The notes: a model not told the origin generated them from the letters alone. DNA of 6,707 nt from Pseudomonadota bacterium (GCA_023434265.1 JAEYTA010000131.1:1-6707), one strand, 5' to 3'; counted from the first letter of the stretch, positions 1 through 5,893 are shown. Numbers and translations are program-made.

Positions 1-301
1 ACAGCCTGCCTTGGACGGCGCGGCCGGCACGGCTCTCCGGCTCGATGAAAAGGATCGCCGTCAGGCCCTGCGACCTGAACAGATGGGGCGTATCGGCGGC
101 CACCGCGACCACATCGCCGGCAACCGGTGGACCGCCGGGCGACGCGAGCTCGAACCAGCCTCCGAGGTTGAAAACGAACTGGATGGCGTGGTGAGCATGA
201 ACCTCCGTCGACTGGTCGCGGTGCGGGGCGGCCAGGGCATCGACAAGCCAGATGGCTCCCCCCTGCCAGAACGCGGTCTTTATGTTCGCCACCGGCTGCA
301 T
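1..301 (-). CDS. AraC-family transcriptional regulator, N-terminal sensor part (3' end beyond window)
   Basis: The minus-strand frame is open from ATG at 301 to the window edge and encodes 100 residues of an incomplete protein. Residues 10-20 (AFWQGGAIWLV), the HAHHAIQ stretch at 35-41 and the DTPHLF stretch at 70-75 match the cupin-like sensor arm found at the N-terminus of many small AraC regulators. There, paired histidines sit on the jelly-roll. The DNA-binding helix-turn-helix half would lie outside the window, so a stand-alone cupin protein cannot be excluded. An in-frame TGA at 320-322 limits the N-terminus, and ATG 301 is the first start after it, with no clear Shine-Dalgarno. It lies downstream of ogt on the same strand, 78 bp away, so cotranscription is plausible. 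E. coli Ada fuses an AraC-type module to a methyltransferase, but the sensor here is not the Ada zinc domain, so any link to alkylation response is speculative. Confidence 0.75.
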   Translation of the reverse strand, partial: MQPVANIKTAFWQGGAIWLVDALAAPHRDQSTEVHAHHAIQFVFNLGGWFELASPGGPPVAGDVVAVAADTPHLFRSQGLTAILFIEPESRAGRAVQGRL

Positions 302-319
302 GGGCGGAGAGAAGCCGAT

Positions 320-367
320 TCAGCGCCGGACCGATAGGGGCCAGGCCGACAGGCGGCGACCTGCCAT
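320..367 (-). other. 15-codon ORF with strong Shine-Dalgarno, upstream of and in frame with the AraC-type gene
   Basis: On the minus strand a perfect AGGAGG (381-376), overlapping the ogt stop codon, stands 8 bases before ATG 367. It is the best ribosome-binding site in the window. The frame reads MAGRRLSAWPLSVRR and then stops at TGA (320-322). Seven codons further on, in the same frame, comes ATG 301 of the AraC-type gene. Two readings fit. It may be a short leader peptide that is translationally coupled to ogt and controls re-initiation at the regulator. Or it may be the original N-terminus of the regulator, cut off by a nonsense change. The sensor domain begins only after ATG 301, so the downstream start can still give a complete domain. 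Expression is not shown. Confidence 0.4.
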
Positions 368-379
368 ATGTCCACCCTC

Positions 380-889
380 CTAGATCAGCAACGCCCCCTC
401 ATGCCGCAGCAGCCAGGTCTTGCGCTCGAGCCCGCCGCCGAAGCCGACCATGGCGCCGTCGGCGCCGACCACGCGGTGGCAGGGCAGCACCAGCGGGATC
501 GGATTGCGGTTCAGCGCTACGCCCGCGGCCTGCGCCGCCCCCGGTTCGCCAGCCCGCCGCGCCATCTCGCCGTAGCTGATCGTCGCCCCAACCGGCACCT
601 CCGCCAGCGCCCGCCATACCCGCGTCTGGAAGCCGTCGCCGGCCGCTGCCCCTTCGAGTGACCAGTCGATCCGCGCCAACGCCCCGCGGTCTCCGGCGAA
701 ATAGGCCTCCAGCCTCGCCCGCACCGGCTCCGGCGTCTCGCCCACCGCCAGCGTCGCCCCCGGCCAGGTCCGCCGCATGGACCGCTCCAGCCCGTCGCCG
801 AAGCTGACCCCGCGCACCCGGCCGTCGGCGTCGCAGGCGAAGGCCAGCGGTCCGATCGGGGAGGGCAGGGTGGAGAGGGTGAGGATCAT
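380..889 (-). CDS. ogt: Methylated-DNA--protein-cysteine methyltransferase (O6-alkylguanine repair)
   Basis: This 169-residue protein is the usual size for single-domain Ogt/MGMT enzymes. These transfer the alkyl group from O6-alkylguanine (and O4-alkylthymine) in DNA irreversibly to their own cysteine. The diagnostic active site PCHRVVG is at residues 136-142, with acceptor Cys137. It is preceded by ALNRNPIPLVL and followed by GFGGGLERKTWLL, both family hallmarks. FQTRVWRAL (87-95) and SYGEMA (105-110) belong to the DNA-binding C-terminal domain; residues 1-80 form the weakly conserved N-terminal domain, beginning with the typical SPIGPL stretch. There is no Ada-type regulatory domain. ATG 889 is the natural start for the domain, though no strong ribosome-binding site precedes it. 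The gene is divergent from mscS, and a heptamer repeat lies 12 bp upstream of its start. Its stop codon overlaps the Shine-Dalgarno of the 15-codon ORF downstream. Confidence 0.95.
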   Translation of the reverse strand: MILTLSTLPSPIGPLAFACDADGRVRGVSFGDGLERSMRRTWPGATLAVGETPEPVRARLEAYFAGDRGALARIDWSLEGAAAGDGFQTRVWRALAEVPVGATISYGEMARRAGEPGAAQAAGVALNRNPIPLVLPCHRVVGADGAMVGFGGGLERKTWLLRHEGALLI

Positions 890-900
890 CGGAGGTCAGG

Positions 901-928
901 CAGCGGGCAGCAGGCAGCAGGCAGCAGG
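901..928. repeat. Heptamer tandem array CAGCAGG x4 (left arm of an inverted pair)
   Basis: Four consecutive 7-bp units are visible: one variant CAGCGGG followed by three perfect CAGCAGG. They lie just upstream of the ogt start. The reverse complement of the same unit is repeated at 991-1025, so the two arrays can pair into a stem of up to about 28 bp enclosing about 62 bases. Confidence 0.85.
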
Positions 929-990
929 ATAGCCTATGGGGCGGCGATCCCGACAGGCCTTGATCCCCGGTTCATCTCGAGTCCCCTCAG

Positions 991-1025
991 CCTGCTGCCT
1001 GCTGCCTGCTGCCTGCTGCCTGCTG
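991..1025. repeat. Heptamer tandem array CCTGCTG x5 (right arm of an inverted pair)
   Basis: Five perfect CCTGCTG units are followed by a partial CCTCC (1026-1030). The array is the reverse complement of the one at 901-928 and ends 42 bp before the mscS start codon. Perfect short tandem units are prone to slippage, so copy number may differ between strains. The 929-990 segment between the arms encodes nothing recognisable. The whole 890-1067 gap is the divergent ogt/mscS regulatory region, and no convincing promoter was identified in it. Confidence 0.88.
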
Positions 1026-1067
1026 CCTCCTTCCGGAACCGCCCCCGCCCCGATACGCTGAACGGCC

Positions 1068-2111
1068 ATGCTTCCGCTCGACCAGATCAACCAGATCGAC
1101 CAGGGCCAGCTGTTCCGCCTCGGCGGCTCGGTGGTGACCGTCGGCGGCGTCCTCGCCGGCCTCGCCATCCTCGCCGTGGCCTGGGTCGCCTCGCGTCTGG
1201 TCAGCCGCGCCCTGTGCCGGCTGCGCGACCGCTCGAACCGCAGCGCCGCCGCCCTCTATGTGCTGGAGAAGCTGGCCAGCTACGGCCTCATCGTCGTCGG
1301 CGCCTTCTGGGCCCTGTCGGTGGCGGGGCTGAACCTGTCGTCGCTGGCGGTGTTCGCCGGGGCGCTCGGCATCGGCGTCGGCCTCGGCCTGCAGGGAGTG
1401 GTCAAGGAGTTCGTCTCCGGCCTGTTCCTGATCTTCGACCGCATGGTCTCGGTCGGCGACTACGTCGAGATCGGCGGGGCCATGACCGGCACGGTCCGCG
1501 CCGAGGGTATGCGCGGGGTGATCACCGAGATCGGTCCGCGCGCCGTGCGCATCCGCACCAACGACAACGTCAACGTCCTCGTCCCCAATTCGCGCCTGAT
1601 CGAGCAGCCGGTGGTCAACTGGACGCTGAAGGGCGACACCCGCCGAATCCACATCCCCTTCGCCGTGGCCTACGGCGCCGACCGCGGCAAGGTGCGCGAG
1701 GCGGTCCTGACCGCCGCCCGCGCCAGCCCCTTCACCCTGCCCGAGAGCGAGGACCGCAGATGCCAGGTCTGGCTGGTCGGCTTCGGCGAGCGCGGCCTGG
1801 AGTTCGAACTGCTGGTCTGGCCGAGGCGCGAGGCGGTCAAGCGGCCCTCGGCCATGCACGCCGCCTACACCTGGCTGGTCGCCGACGCGCTGGAGGCGGC
1901 GGGCATCGAGACGCCGGTGCCCCAGACCGACCTGCGCCTGCGCAGCGTCTTCGGCCGCGAGGGACCCGACGCGCTCGCCGCCCTCGGCCTCGCCCCCGCC
2001 GCCGAGGCCCCGAAGCCGGCCCCGGCGGCCCCGACCGTCAACGACGCCGCCGAGGACCTGATGCACCCGCCGCCGGAGCCGGACGACGAGCCGGGCGCCC
2101 CGCCGCGCTGA
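1068..2111 (+). CDS. Small-conductance mechanosensitive channel, MscS family
   Basis: This 347-residue inner-membrane protein is in the size range of minimal MscS channels (E. coli MscS has 286 residues). These open under membrane tension to release solutes on hypo-osmotic shock. Hydrophobic segments at about 20-43, 67-87 and 90-125 give the three transmembrane helices. The glycine-rich pore helix TM3 is clear (GALGIGVGLGLQGVVKEFVSG, from 98), followed by FDRMVSVGDYVEIG leading into the beta domain. RIRTNDNVNVLVPNSRL (from 161) and VVNWT (182-186) are typical beta-domain motifs. Residues 190-297 form the alpha/beta C-terminal vestibule. The last 40 residues (308-347) are an Ala/Pro/acidic tail, probably disordered. 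ATG 1068 has no clear Shine-Dalgarno. The gene is transcribed away from ogt and runs directly into the stop codon of the convergent PEP mutase-like gene. Its exact physiological role within the large MscS family is not predictable. Confidence 0.93.
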   Translation: MLPLDQINQIDQGQLFRLGGSVVTVGGVLAGLAILAVAWVASRLVSRALCRLRDRSNRSAAALYVLEKLASYGLIVVGAFWALSVAGLNLSSLAVFAGALGIGVGLGLQGVVKEFVSGLFLIFDRMVSVGDYVEIGGAMTGTVRAEGMRGVITEIGPRAVRIRTNDNVNVLVPNSRLIEQPVVNWTLKGDTRRIHIPFAVAYGADRGKVREAVLTAARASPFTLPESEDRRCQVWLVGFGERGLEFELLVWPRREAVKRPSAMHAAYTWLVADALEAAGIETPVPQTDLRLRSVFGREGPDALAALGLAPAAEAPKPAPAAPTVNDAAEDLMHPPPEPDDEPGAPPR

Positions 2112-2894
2112 TCAGGGCATCAGGGCGTTCATCTCGCCCCACGCCAGGCCGCCCTCCATTATCGGGTCCGACGCCCCGTCGGCGAGGAAGGCCCTGGCCA
2201 GCGCGGCCGCCCGGCCGTAGGCGGCGCTGGCCAGCCCCGAGCCGGCGCTGAGCCGCCGCACCCCCAGCCGCTCCAGTTCCGCCGCGCCCGGCAGCCCGGG
2301 CACGGCCAGCAGGTTGACCGGCAGCGGCGTCCCGTCCGTGAGGCGTCCGATCCCCTCCGGCTCGATCAGACCCGGCGCGAAGAAGCCGTCCGCGCCCGAG
2401 CCGGCGTAGATCGCCGCCCGCCGCAGCGCCTCGTCCACCCGGTCCTCGGGCGCGCCCACGCCCCTCAGCCAGACGTCGCAGCGGGCGTTGATGAACAGCT
2501 CAGCGCCCGCCTTGCTGCGGATGGCCTCGATCTTGGCCGCCAGCGCCCCCGGCTCGCCGCCGCCGTCCTCGATGTTGATCCCCGCCGCCCCGGCCTCCGC
2601 GAGCGCCACGGCGTTCGCCGCCACGTCGCCCGGGTTCTCGGAATAGCCGCCCTCGAAATCGACGCTGACCGGCGTCCCCTGCGCCGCCCGCACCACATCG
2701 GCGCACATCTGCACGGCCCGCTCGACCGGCAGCACGTCGCCGTCCGGCCAGCCCAGCGACCAGGCGCAGCCAGCGCTGGTGGTGGCGATCGCCTTCGCCC
2801 CCAGCGACCGCATCACCGCCGCGCTCCCCGCGTCCCAGGCGTTGGGCAGGATCAGCAGGCCGCTGCGGTGCAGGTCGTGAAAGGCGGTGGTCAT
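2112..2894 (-). CDS. Isocitrate lyase/PEP mutase-family protein
   Basis: This 260-residue alpha/beta-barrel protein belongs to the PEP mutase/isocitrate lyase superfamily, whose members make or break C-C or P-C bonds of 2-oxo or carboxylic acids using Mg2+. Family signatures are LPNAWDAGSA (16-25), the AIATTSAGCAWSLGWPDG stretch from 35, VSVDFEGGYS (77-86, with a likely metal-site Asp79), GINIEDG (105-111) and FINARCDVWL (134-143). The catalytic Lys-Lys-Cys-Gly-His loop of true isocitrate lyases is absent: after IEDGGGEPG the chain goes straight to KIEAI. It is therefore one of the short uncharacterised members, and substrate is unknown. ATG 2894 has a fair ribosome-binding site (GGGAGA about 7 bases upstream). 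It lies 69 bp downstream of the 314-residue unknown gene on the same strand and may be a distal operon member. Its stop codon directly abuts that of mscS. Confidence 0.88.
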   Translation of the reverse strand: MTTAFHDLHRSGLLILPNAWDAGSAAVMRSLGAKAIATTSAGCAWSLGWPDGDVLPVERAVQMCADVVRAAQGTPVSVDFEGGYSENPGDVAANAVALAEAGAAGINIEDGGGEPGALAAKIEAIRSKAGAELFINARCDVWLRGVGAPEDRVDEALRRAAIYAGSGADGFFAPGLIEPEGIGRLTDGTPLPVNLLAVPGLPGAAELERLGVRRLSAGSGLASAAYGRAAALARAFLADGASDPIMEGGLAWGEMNALMP

Positions 2895-2913
2895 GATCGG
2901 TCTCCCTGTCTGT

Positions 2914-2927
2914 CCCTCACTTGAGGG
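2914..2927. promoter_or_regulatory. 14-bp palindrome upstream of the PEP mutase-like gene
   Basis: CCCTCACTTGAGGG is a perfect inverted repeat with a 2-base centre. It lies about 20 bp upstream of the start codon at 2894, in the 69-bp gap (2895-2963) after the unknown gene. It could be an operator for a separate promoter of the PEP mutase-like gene. As RNA it would make only a 5-bp stem with a four-base loop, and no U-tract follows on the minus strand, so it is a poor terminator. Function is inferred only from symmetry and position. Confidence 0.3.
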
Positions 2928-2963
2928 CCCGGCCGCCGTCCCGCTGGCGGAATCCGGACATCC

Positions 2964-3908
2964 TCACCCGGCTGCCGCCGCCGTCCTGTCAGCAGGCGCC
3001 GGCGCCCGGTCGTCGCGCGGGTCGATCGGCAGCCCCTGCGCCTGCCGCGCCTTCATCGTCCGCAGCCAGCCGTGCAGCGCCTCGCAGTCCAGCCCGTGCA
3101 TCATCAGCCGGTAGCCGGCCTGCAGCGTCGACAGGGCGATCATCGGATGCCCGTTCTTGATGAAGTTCAGGTGGTAGTCGGTGCCCAGGATGCGGGCGAT
3201 GTAGATGGCCACCGTCTCGTCCAGCTGCAGCGAATGCGCCGCCCGCACGAAGTCGCGCCGCGGCAGCATCAGGGCGTACAGCGGCGTGTAGAACTCGACC
3301 GCGGTCTGCACGTCGACGAAGTTCAGCGGCCCGGCGGGAAAGCGCTCGAAAGCGGGGAACTCGTCCGAGATCATCGAGAAATCGACCCGCTCCGCCGGCA
3401 GGATCTCCCGCCCCTCCGCGCGCAGCCGCTGGTTCAGTTCGATGATGAAGTTGAAGACGTTCAGGTCGTGCTGAAGGAACAGGTCAGCCTCGATGTCCTT
3501 CAGCCGTGTCGGCCTGAGCGGGTGCGAAGGCAGGTCGCCGCAGCCGGTGTTGACCCGCATGAAGGCCAGCAGCTCGGTGCCGATGTGGAAGTGGCGCAGG
3601 ATCAGGGTGTTTGTCTCGGGCGTGCCGAAAATCTTCAGTCCGTGATGGATGGTCCGGTGCAGCAGGCCGTTCAGGTTGGGAAAGCGCGGCGAGATCGCGC
3701 GCAGCACCTTCACCCCGCAGAAGAACAGGATCACCAGCGGCCGGGTGACCGGAAACAGCCAGCGCCGCGACCACGACCGCGCGCCCATCAGCAGCGACCG
3801 CTTGGCTTCCGGGTCGATCGGCAGGCTCTGGTCGAGGTACAGCGCCAGCCACGGATCCGGGTCGCGCGGATCGTGCGCCAGGGTCGCGAACGGGTCGGCC
3901 GTGCTCAC
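2964..3908 (-). CDS. Histidine-rich conserved-looking protein of unknown function, third gene of the KAS III operon
   Basis: I do not recognise this 314-residue protein with confidence. The start is GTG 3908, whose GTGA overlaps the stop codon of the upstream diiron gene, a 4-bp overlap suggesting translational coupling. A hydrophobic stretch at about 52-70 (PVTRPLVILFFCGVKVLRA) may insert in or lie on the membrane. Histidines and acids cluster in probable helices: HRTIHH (84-89), RHFHIGTE (105-112), DIEADLFLQHD (138-148), DETVAIYI (230-237) and TDYHLNFIKNGHP (243-255). This arrangement could bind metal, but no standard desaturase, ferritin or hydroxylase motif is complete. The final 25 residues are Ala/Pro/Asp-rich and probably disordered. 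Codon use is normal for the window and the length is well maintained, so it is a real gene. Its tight placement suggests it works with the condensing and diiron enzymes, perhaps on a lipidic substrate. That role is inference. Confidence 0.8.
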   Translation of the reverse strand: MSTADPFATLAHDPRDPDPWLALYLDQSLPIDPEAKRSLLMGARSWSRRWLFPVTRPLVILFFCGVKVLRAISPRFPNLNGLLHRTIHHGLKIFGTPETNTLILRHFHIGTELLAFMRVNTGCGDLPSHPLRPTRLKDIEADLFLQHDLNVFNFIIELNQRLRAEGREILPAERVDFSMISDEFPAFERFPAGPLNFVDVQTAVEFYTPLYALMLPRRDFVRAAHSLQLDETVAIYIARILGTDYHLNFIKNGHPMIALSTLQAGYRLMMHGLDCEALHGWLRTMKARQAQGLPIDPRDDRAPAPADRTAAAAG

Positions 3909-4633
3909 GCGACGATCTCCTCGATCTGCAGGGCGTAGAGCCGCGCCGTCACCCGCGCCGTGGTCACGATCCGCCGCGCCACGGCCTCGTCGGGCAGCAC
4001 CATGGCCAGCATCTCGCGGAACTCCTCCATGTGCGCGACGTCGTTCTCGCCATGGTACAGCAGGAAGCGCAGCGCCTCGTCGGGCAGGCCCAGCCGCTCC
4101 TGCACCTTAAGCCCCCACGGGCGCGCCTTGACCGAGCCCAGCCCCTCGATGATCCACATCGCCCCCAGCAGGCCGAACGGGTCCGGCTTCGACGCCTCGT
4201 GGAACATCCACGCCGACAGGGCCTCCGAGCCGACGTTCTTGGCCGCGCCGCGGATGGTCTCCAGCGCGCCGCCGGCGGCGACGAAGTCGGCCTCCAGCAG
4301 GCGGAAATCGCGGTGCTCGGTCACCGCGTGCCGCATCAGGGTCGAGCGCAGCTCCAGGTGCGCCTCGCCGATGTTGGACGCCGCCCGGCTCATCCACAGC
4401 GCCCCGTCCTTCACCTGCTGGCGCAGGTTGATCAGGAAGGCGTGGTAGTCCGCCAGCTCGAACCGCCCGCGCGTCAGCTTGCGGATCAGCGGCGTCGCCT
4501 CCAGCCGCTGCTCGAAGTCGGTGAAGACGATGGCCAGCCGCCGCAGGGTGTCGGCCACCCTGTCCTCCCCGACTTGCGGGGAGGGGGACCGCGCAGCGGT
4601 GGAGGGGGCGCCGGCCGCCAGATCGTCCGCCAT
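3905..4633 (-). CDS. Haem-oxygenase-like diiron (iron-containing redox enzyme family) protein
   Basis: This 242-residue all-helical protein resembles the haem-oxygenase-like diiron oxidase family, whose members (UndA, SznF, CADD, BesC) use Fe and O2 to decarboxylate, cleave or N-oxygenate small or acyl substrates. The strongest evidence is HGENDVAH (194-201), an HxxxDxxH motif like that supplying the final ligands in CADD, together with WIIEGLGS (160-167), where Glu163 sits as the mid-protein ligand. His102, Glu106 and His107 in RHAVTEHRDF are candidates for the first helix pair. Assignment of exact ligands is tentative. ATG 4633 overlaps the upstream TGA by one base (TGATG), supporting coupled translation. 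Residues 9-24 (APSTAARSPSPQVGED) are encoded by a palindromic repeat and look unlike the fold. An alternative start, GTG 4558, has GGAGG five bases upstream and would exclude that segment. The substrate is unknown. It is cotranscribed with a KAS III-like enzyme, suggesting an acyl or beta-keto acyl substrate. Confidence 0.85.
   Translation of the reverse strand: MADDLAAGAPSTAARSPSPQVGEDRVADTLRRLAIVFTDFEQRLEATPLIRKLTRGRFELADYHAFLINLRQQVKDGALWMSRAASNIGEAHLELRSTLMRHAVTEHRDFRLLEADFVAAGGALETIRGAAKNVGSEALSAWMFHEASKPDPFGLLGAMWIIEGLGSVKARPWGLKVQERLGLPDEALRFLLYHGENDVAHMEEFREMLAMVLPDEAVARRIVTTARVTARLYALQIEEIVA
4561..4610. repeat. GC-rich double-hairpin palindromic element (REP-like) inside the 5' end of the diiron gene
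   Basis: Two adjacent hairpins are visible. The first is CCTCCCCG (4564-4571) with CGGGGAGG (4577-4584) and loop ACTTG. The second is ACCGC (4588-4592) with GCGGT (4596-4600) and loop GCA. They are followed by GGAGGGGGCG. This architecture resembles short palindromic repeats that I recall as dispersed through many alphaproteobacterial genomes, usually between genes; copy number here cannot be tested. It falls within the reading frame of the diiron gene (residues 9-24) just after the upstream stop codon, and its GGAGG strand may serve as a ribosome-binding site for GTG 4558. Confidence 0.6.
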
Positions 4634-5778
4634 CACACCACCTCCAGCATCATGAAGCCGATCATCGCCCGCCCGCTCTCCGGCACGATGCACAGCACCT
4701 TCTCCCCCGGCTTCGCCCGCCCGCTGCGCATCAGCGCGTCCAGCATGACCCAGATCGAGGCCGAGCCGATGTTGCCCGTCTCCGGCAGGGTGGTGAACCA
4801 CTTCTCCTCCGGGATCATCGCCGCTGTGCTCTGCAGCAGGCCGACGATCTCCTCACGCAGGCTCTGCGCCGAGTAGTGGCAGAGCAGATGGTCGACCGCG
4901 TCGGGCCGGATGCGCCCCGCCTCGACCTTCTCCAGCCAGACGCCGATCCACGCCCGGATCACCACCTTCAGCAGCTCGAAGTCCTGTTGCAGCGCCACCG
5001 CCCCGGCCGCGTGCGCCGCCGCCGGCCCGGCGTGGCTCCACCCCGCCGTGCCTTCCGCCCGCGCCGCCTTGGTCGCCCCCGCCCACATGCACGGGTCGAA
5101 GCGCCCGGCCAGCGACACCTGGTCGATCCATTCCACCCGCAGCGAGCGCCCGTCCGTGCGCGGCGCCGGCTCCATGACCACCGCCCCCGCCCCGTCCGAC
5201 AGGGTGAACCTCAGAAAGTCCGCCTCCAGCGCCAGCCGCCCGCGGTCGTCGACCAGAGCCGTCCCCTCGTAGAACTCCGGCCGGAACCAGCGCGACGAGA
5301 ACTCCCCGGCGCACGCCGCCGCGACCTCGGCCTCGCCGGCGCGCACCGACAGCCACGCCCCCTTGGCCGCCATCAGGGCCGAGCCGCACACCGACTGGTA
5401 GCTGGCGATCTCCAGCGCCGGCGCGCCCAGTTCGGCCTGCACCCCGCAGGCGTGGCCGGGCACCAGCAGGTCGCCCTGGGTCGTCGCGGCCGCCAGATGC
5501 TCCAGCTCGCCGATCCCCAGACCCGCCTCGTCCAGCGCCGCCCGCACCGCCGCCGCGCACATCGCCGCATTGGAGTGCAGCGGCGTCCCGTCCTCCGCCA
5601 GCGCATAGTGCCGCGTGCGGATGCCGTTCCAGCGCAGCGCCCGCCGCCCCGCCGCCGACGGCCGGCCGCCGACGCGGCCGAGGAAGGCCTCCATCCGCTC
5701 GTTGCCGACCGGCTCGCCCGGCAGGAAGGCCCCCGTGCCGGTGATGTAGACCTCGCGCAGGCGGCCCGCTTCGCTCAT
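4633..5778 (-). CDS. Beta-ketoacyl-ACP synthase III-like condensing enzyme
   Basis: This 381-residue thiolase-fold enzyme is of the KAS III type and would form a C-C bond by Claisen condensation of acyl-thioesters. The catalytic triad is readable: Cys131 in SYQSVCGSALMA, His301 in LLCHYSAQ, and Asn336 in ETGNIGSAS. YITGTGAFLPGEPVGNE (11-27) is the classic N-terminal KAS III strand, FTLSDGAGAVVME (191-203) closes the first half, and GEKVLCIVPESGRAMIGFMM is the C-terminal strand. It is about 60 residues longer than housekeeping FabH (about 317). The usual FabH HQAN motif is replaced by HYSAQ, so it is probably a specialised paralog, perhaps OleA- or PqsD-like, not the fatty-acid initiator. ATG 5778 was chosen because homology begins just after it; an upstream GTG (5832) would add 18 Ala/Gly/Ser-rich residues. 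It is first in the minus-strand operon and divergent from uvrB. Acyl substrate and product are unknown. Confidence 0.92.
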   Translation of the reverse strand: MSEAGRLREVYITGTGAFLPGEPVGNERMEAFLGRVGGRPSAAGRRALRWNGIRTRHYALAEDGTPLHSNAAMCAAAVRAALDEAGLGIGELEHLAAATTQGDLLVPGHACGVQAELGAPALEIASYQSVCGSALMAAKGAWLSVRAGEAEVAAACAGEFSSRWFRPEFYEGTALVDDRGRLALEADFLRFTLSDGAGAVVMEPAPRTDGRSLRVEWIDQVSLAGRFDPCMWAGATKAARAEGTAGWSHAGPAAAHAAGAVALQQDFELLKVVIRAWIGVWLEKVEAGRIRPDAVDHLLCHYSAQSLREEIVGLLQSTAAMIPEEKWFTTLPETGNIGSASIWVMLDALMRSGRAKPGEKVLCIVPESGRAMIGFMMLEVV

Positions 5779-5832
5779 CCGCCGAGATGAGCCCGCGCCC
5801 GCGGCGGAAGCAAGGCGCGCCCCTGCCGCCAC

Positions 5833-5845
5833 CTGCTGTCAGCAG
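5833..5845. promoter_or_regulatory. 13-bp palindrome, candidate operator in the KAS III/uvrB divergent region
   Basis: CTGCTGTCAGCAG is a perfect 6-bp inverted repeat around one central base, 54 bp upstream of the KAS III start (5778) and 60 bp from the uvrB start. The intergenic stretch 5779-5905 must hold the promoters of both genes. The symmetry suggests a dimeric regulator site controlling the KAS III operon, but the regulator is unknown and no convincing -35/-10 pair for that operon was found. Confidence 0.35.
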
Positions 5846-5893
5846 CCCCTCGCCGGCCCGCGCGTTGCGGTGGCGAAAGCCCCTTCCGCCGCC

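Noticed and set aside
901..1025. Possible CRISPR array
   Set aside because: The units are 7 bp, directly tandem without spacers, and inverted between the two arms.
987..2066. Long minus-strand open frame of 359 codons opposite mscS
   Set aside because: It is antisense to a clear MscS channel, its product is Gly/Ala/Asp/His-rich without any fold motif, and it continues into the heptamer repeat. Such frames are a by-product of high GC3.
2914..2927. Rho-independent terminator after the KAS III operon
   Set aside because: The palindrome has a short stem and is followed by ACAGACAGGG on the minus strand, with no U-tract.
3072..3938. Plus-strand open frame opposite the unknown gene
   Set aside because: The product is Arg/Gln/Val/His-rich with no recognisable domain, and the opposite strand has overlapping start/stop junctions and sensible protein sequence.
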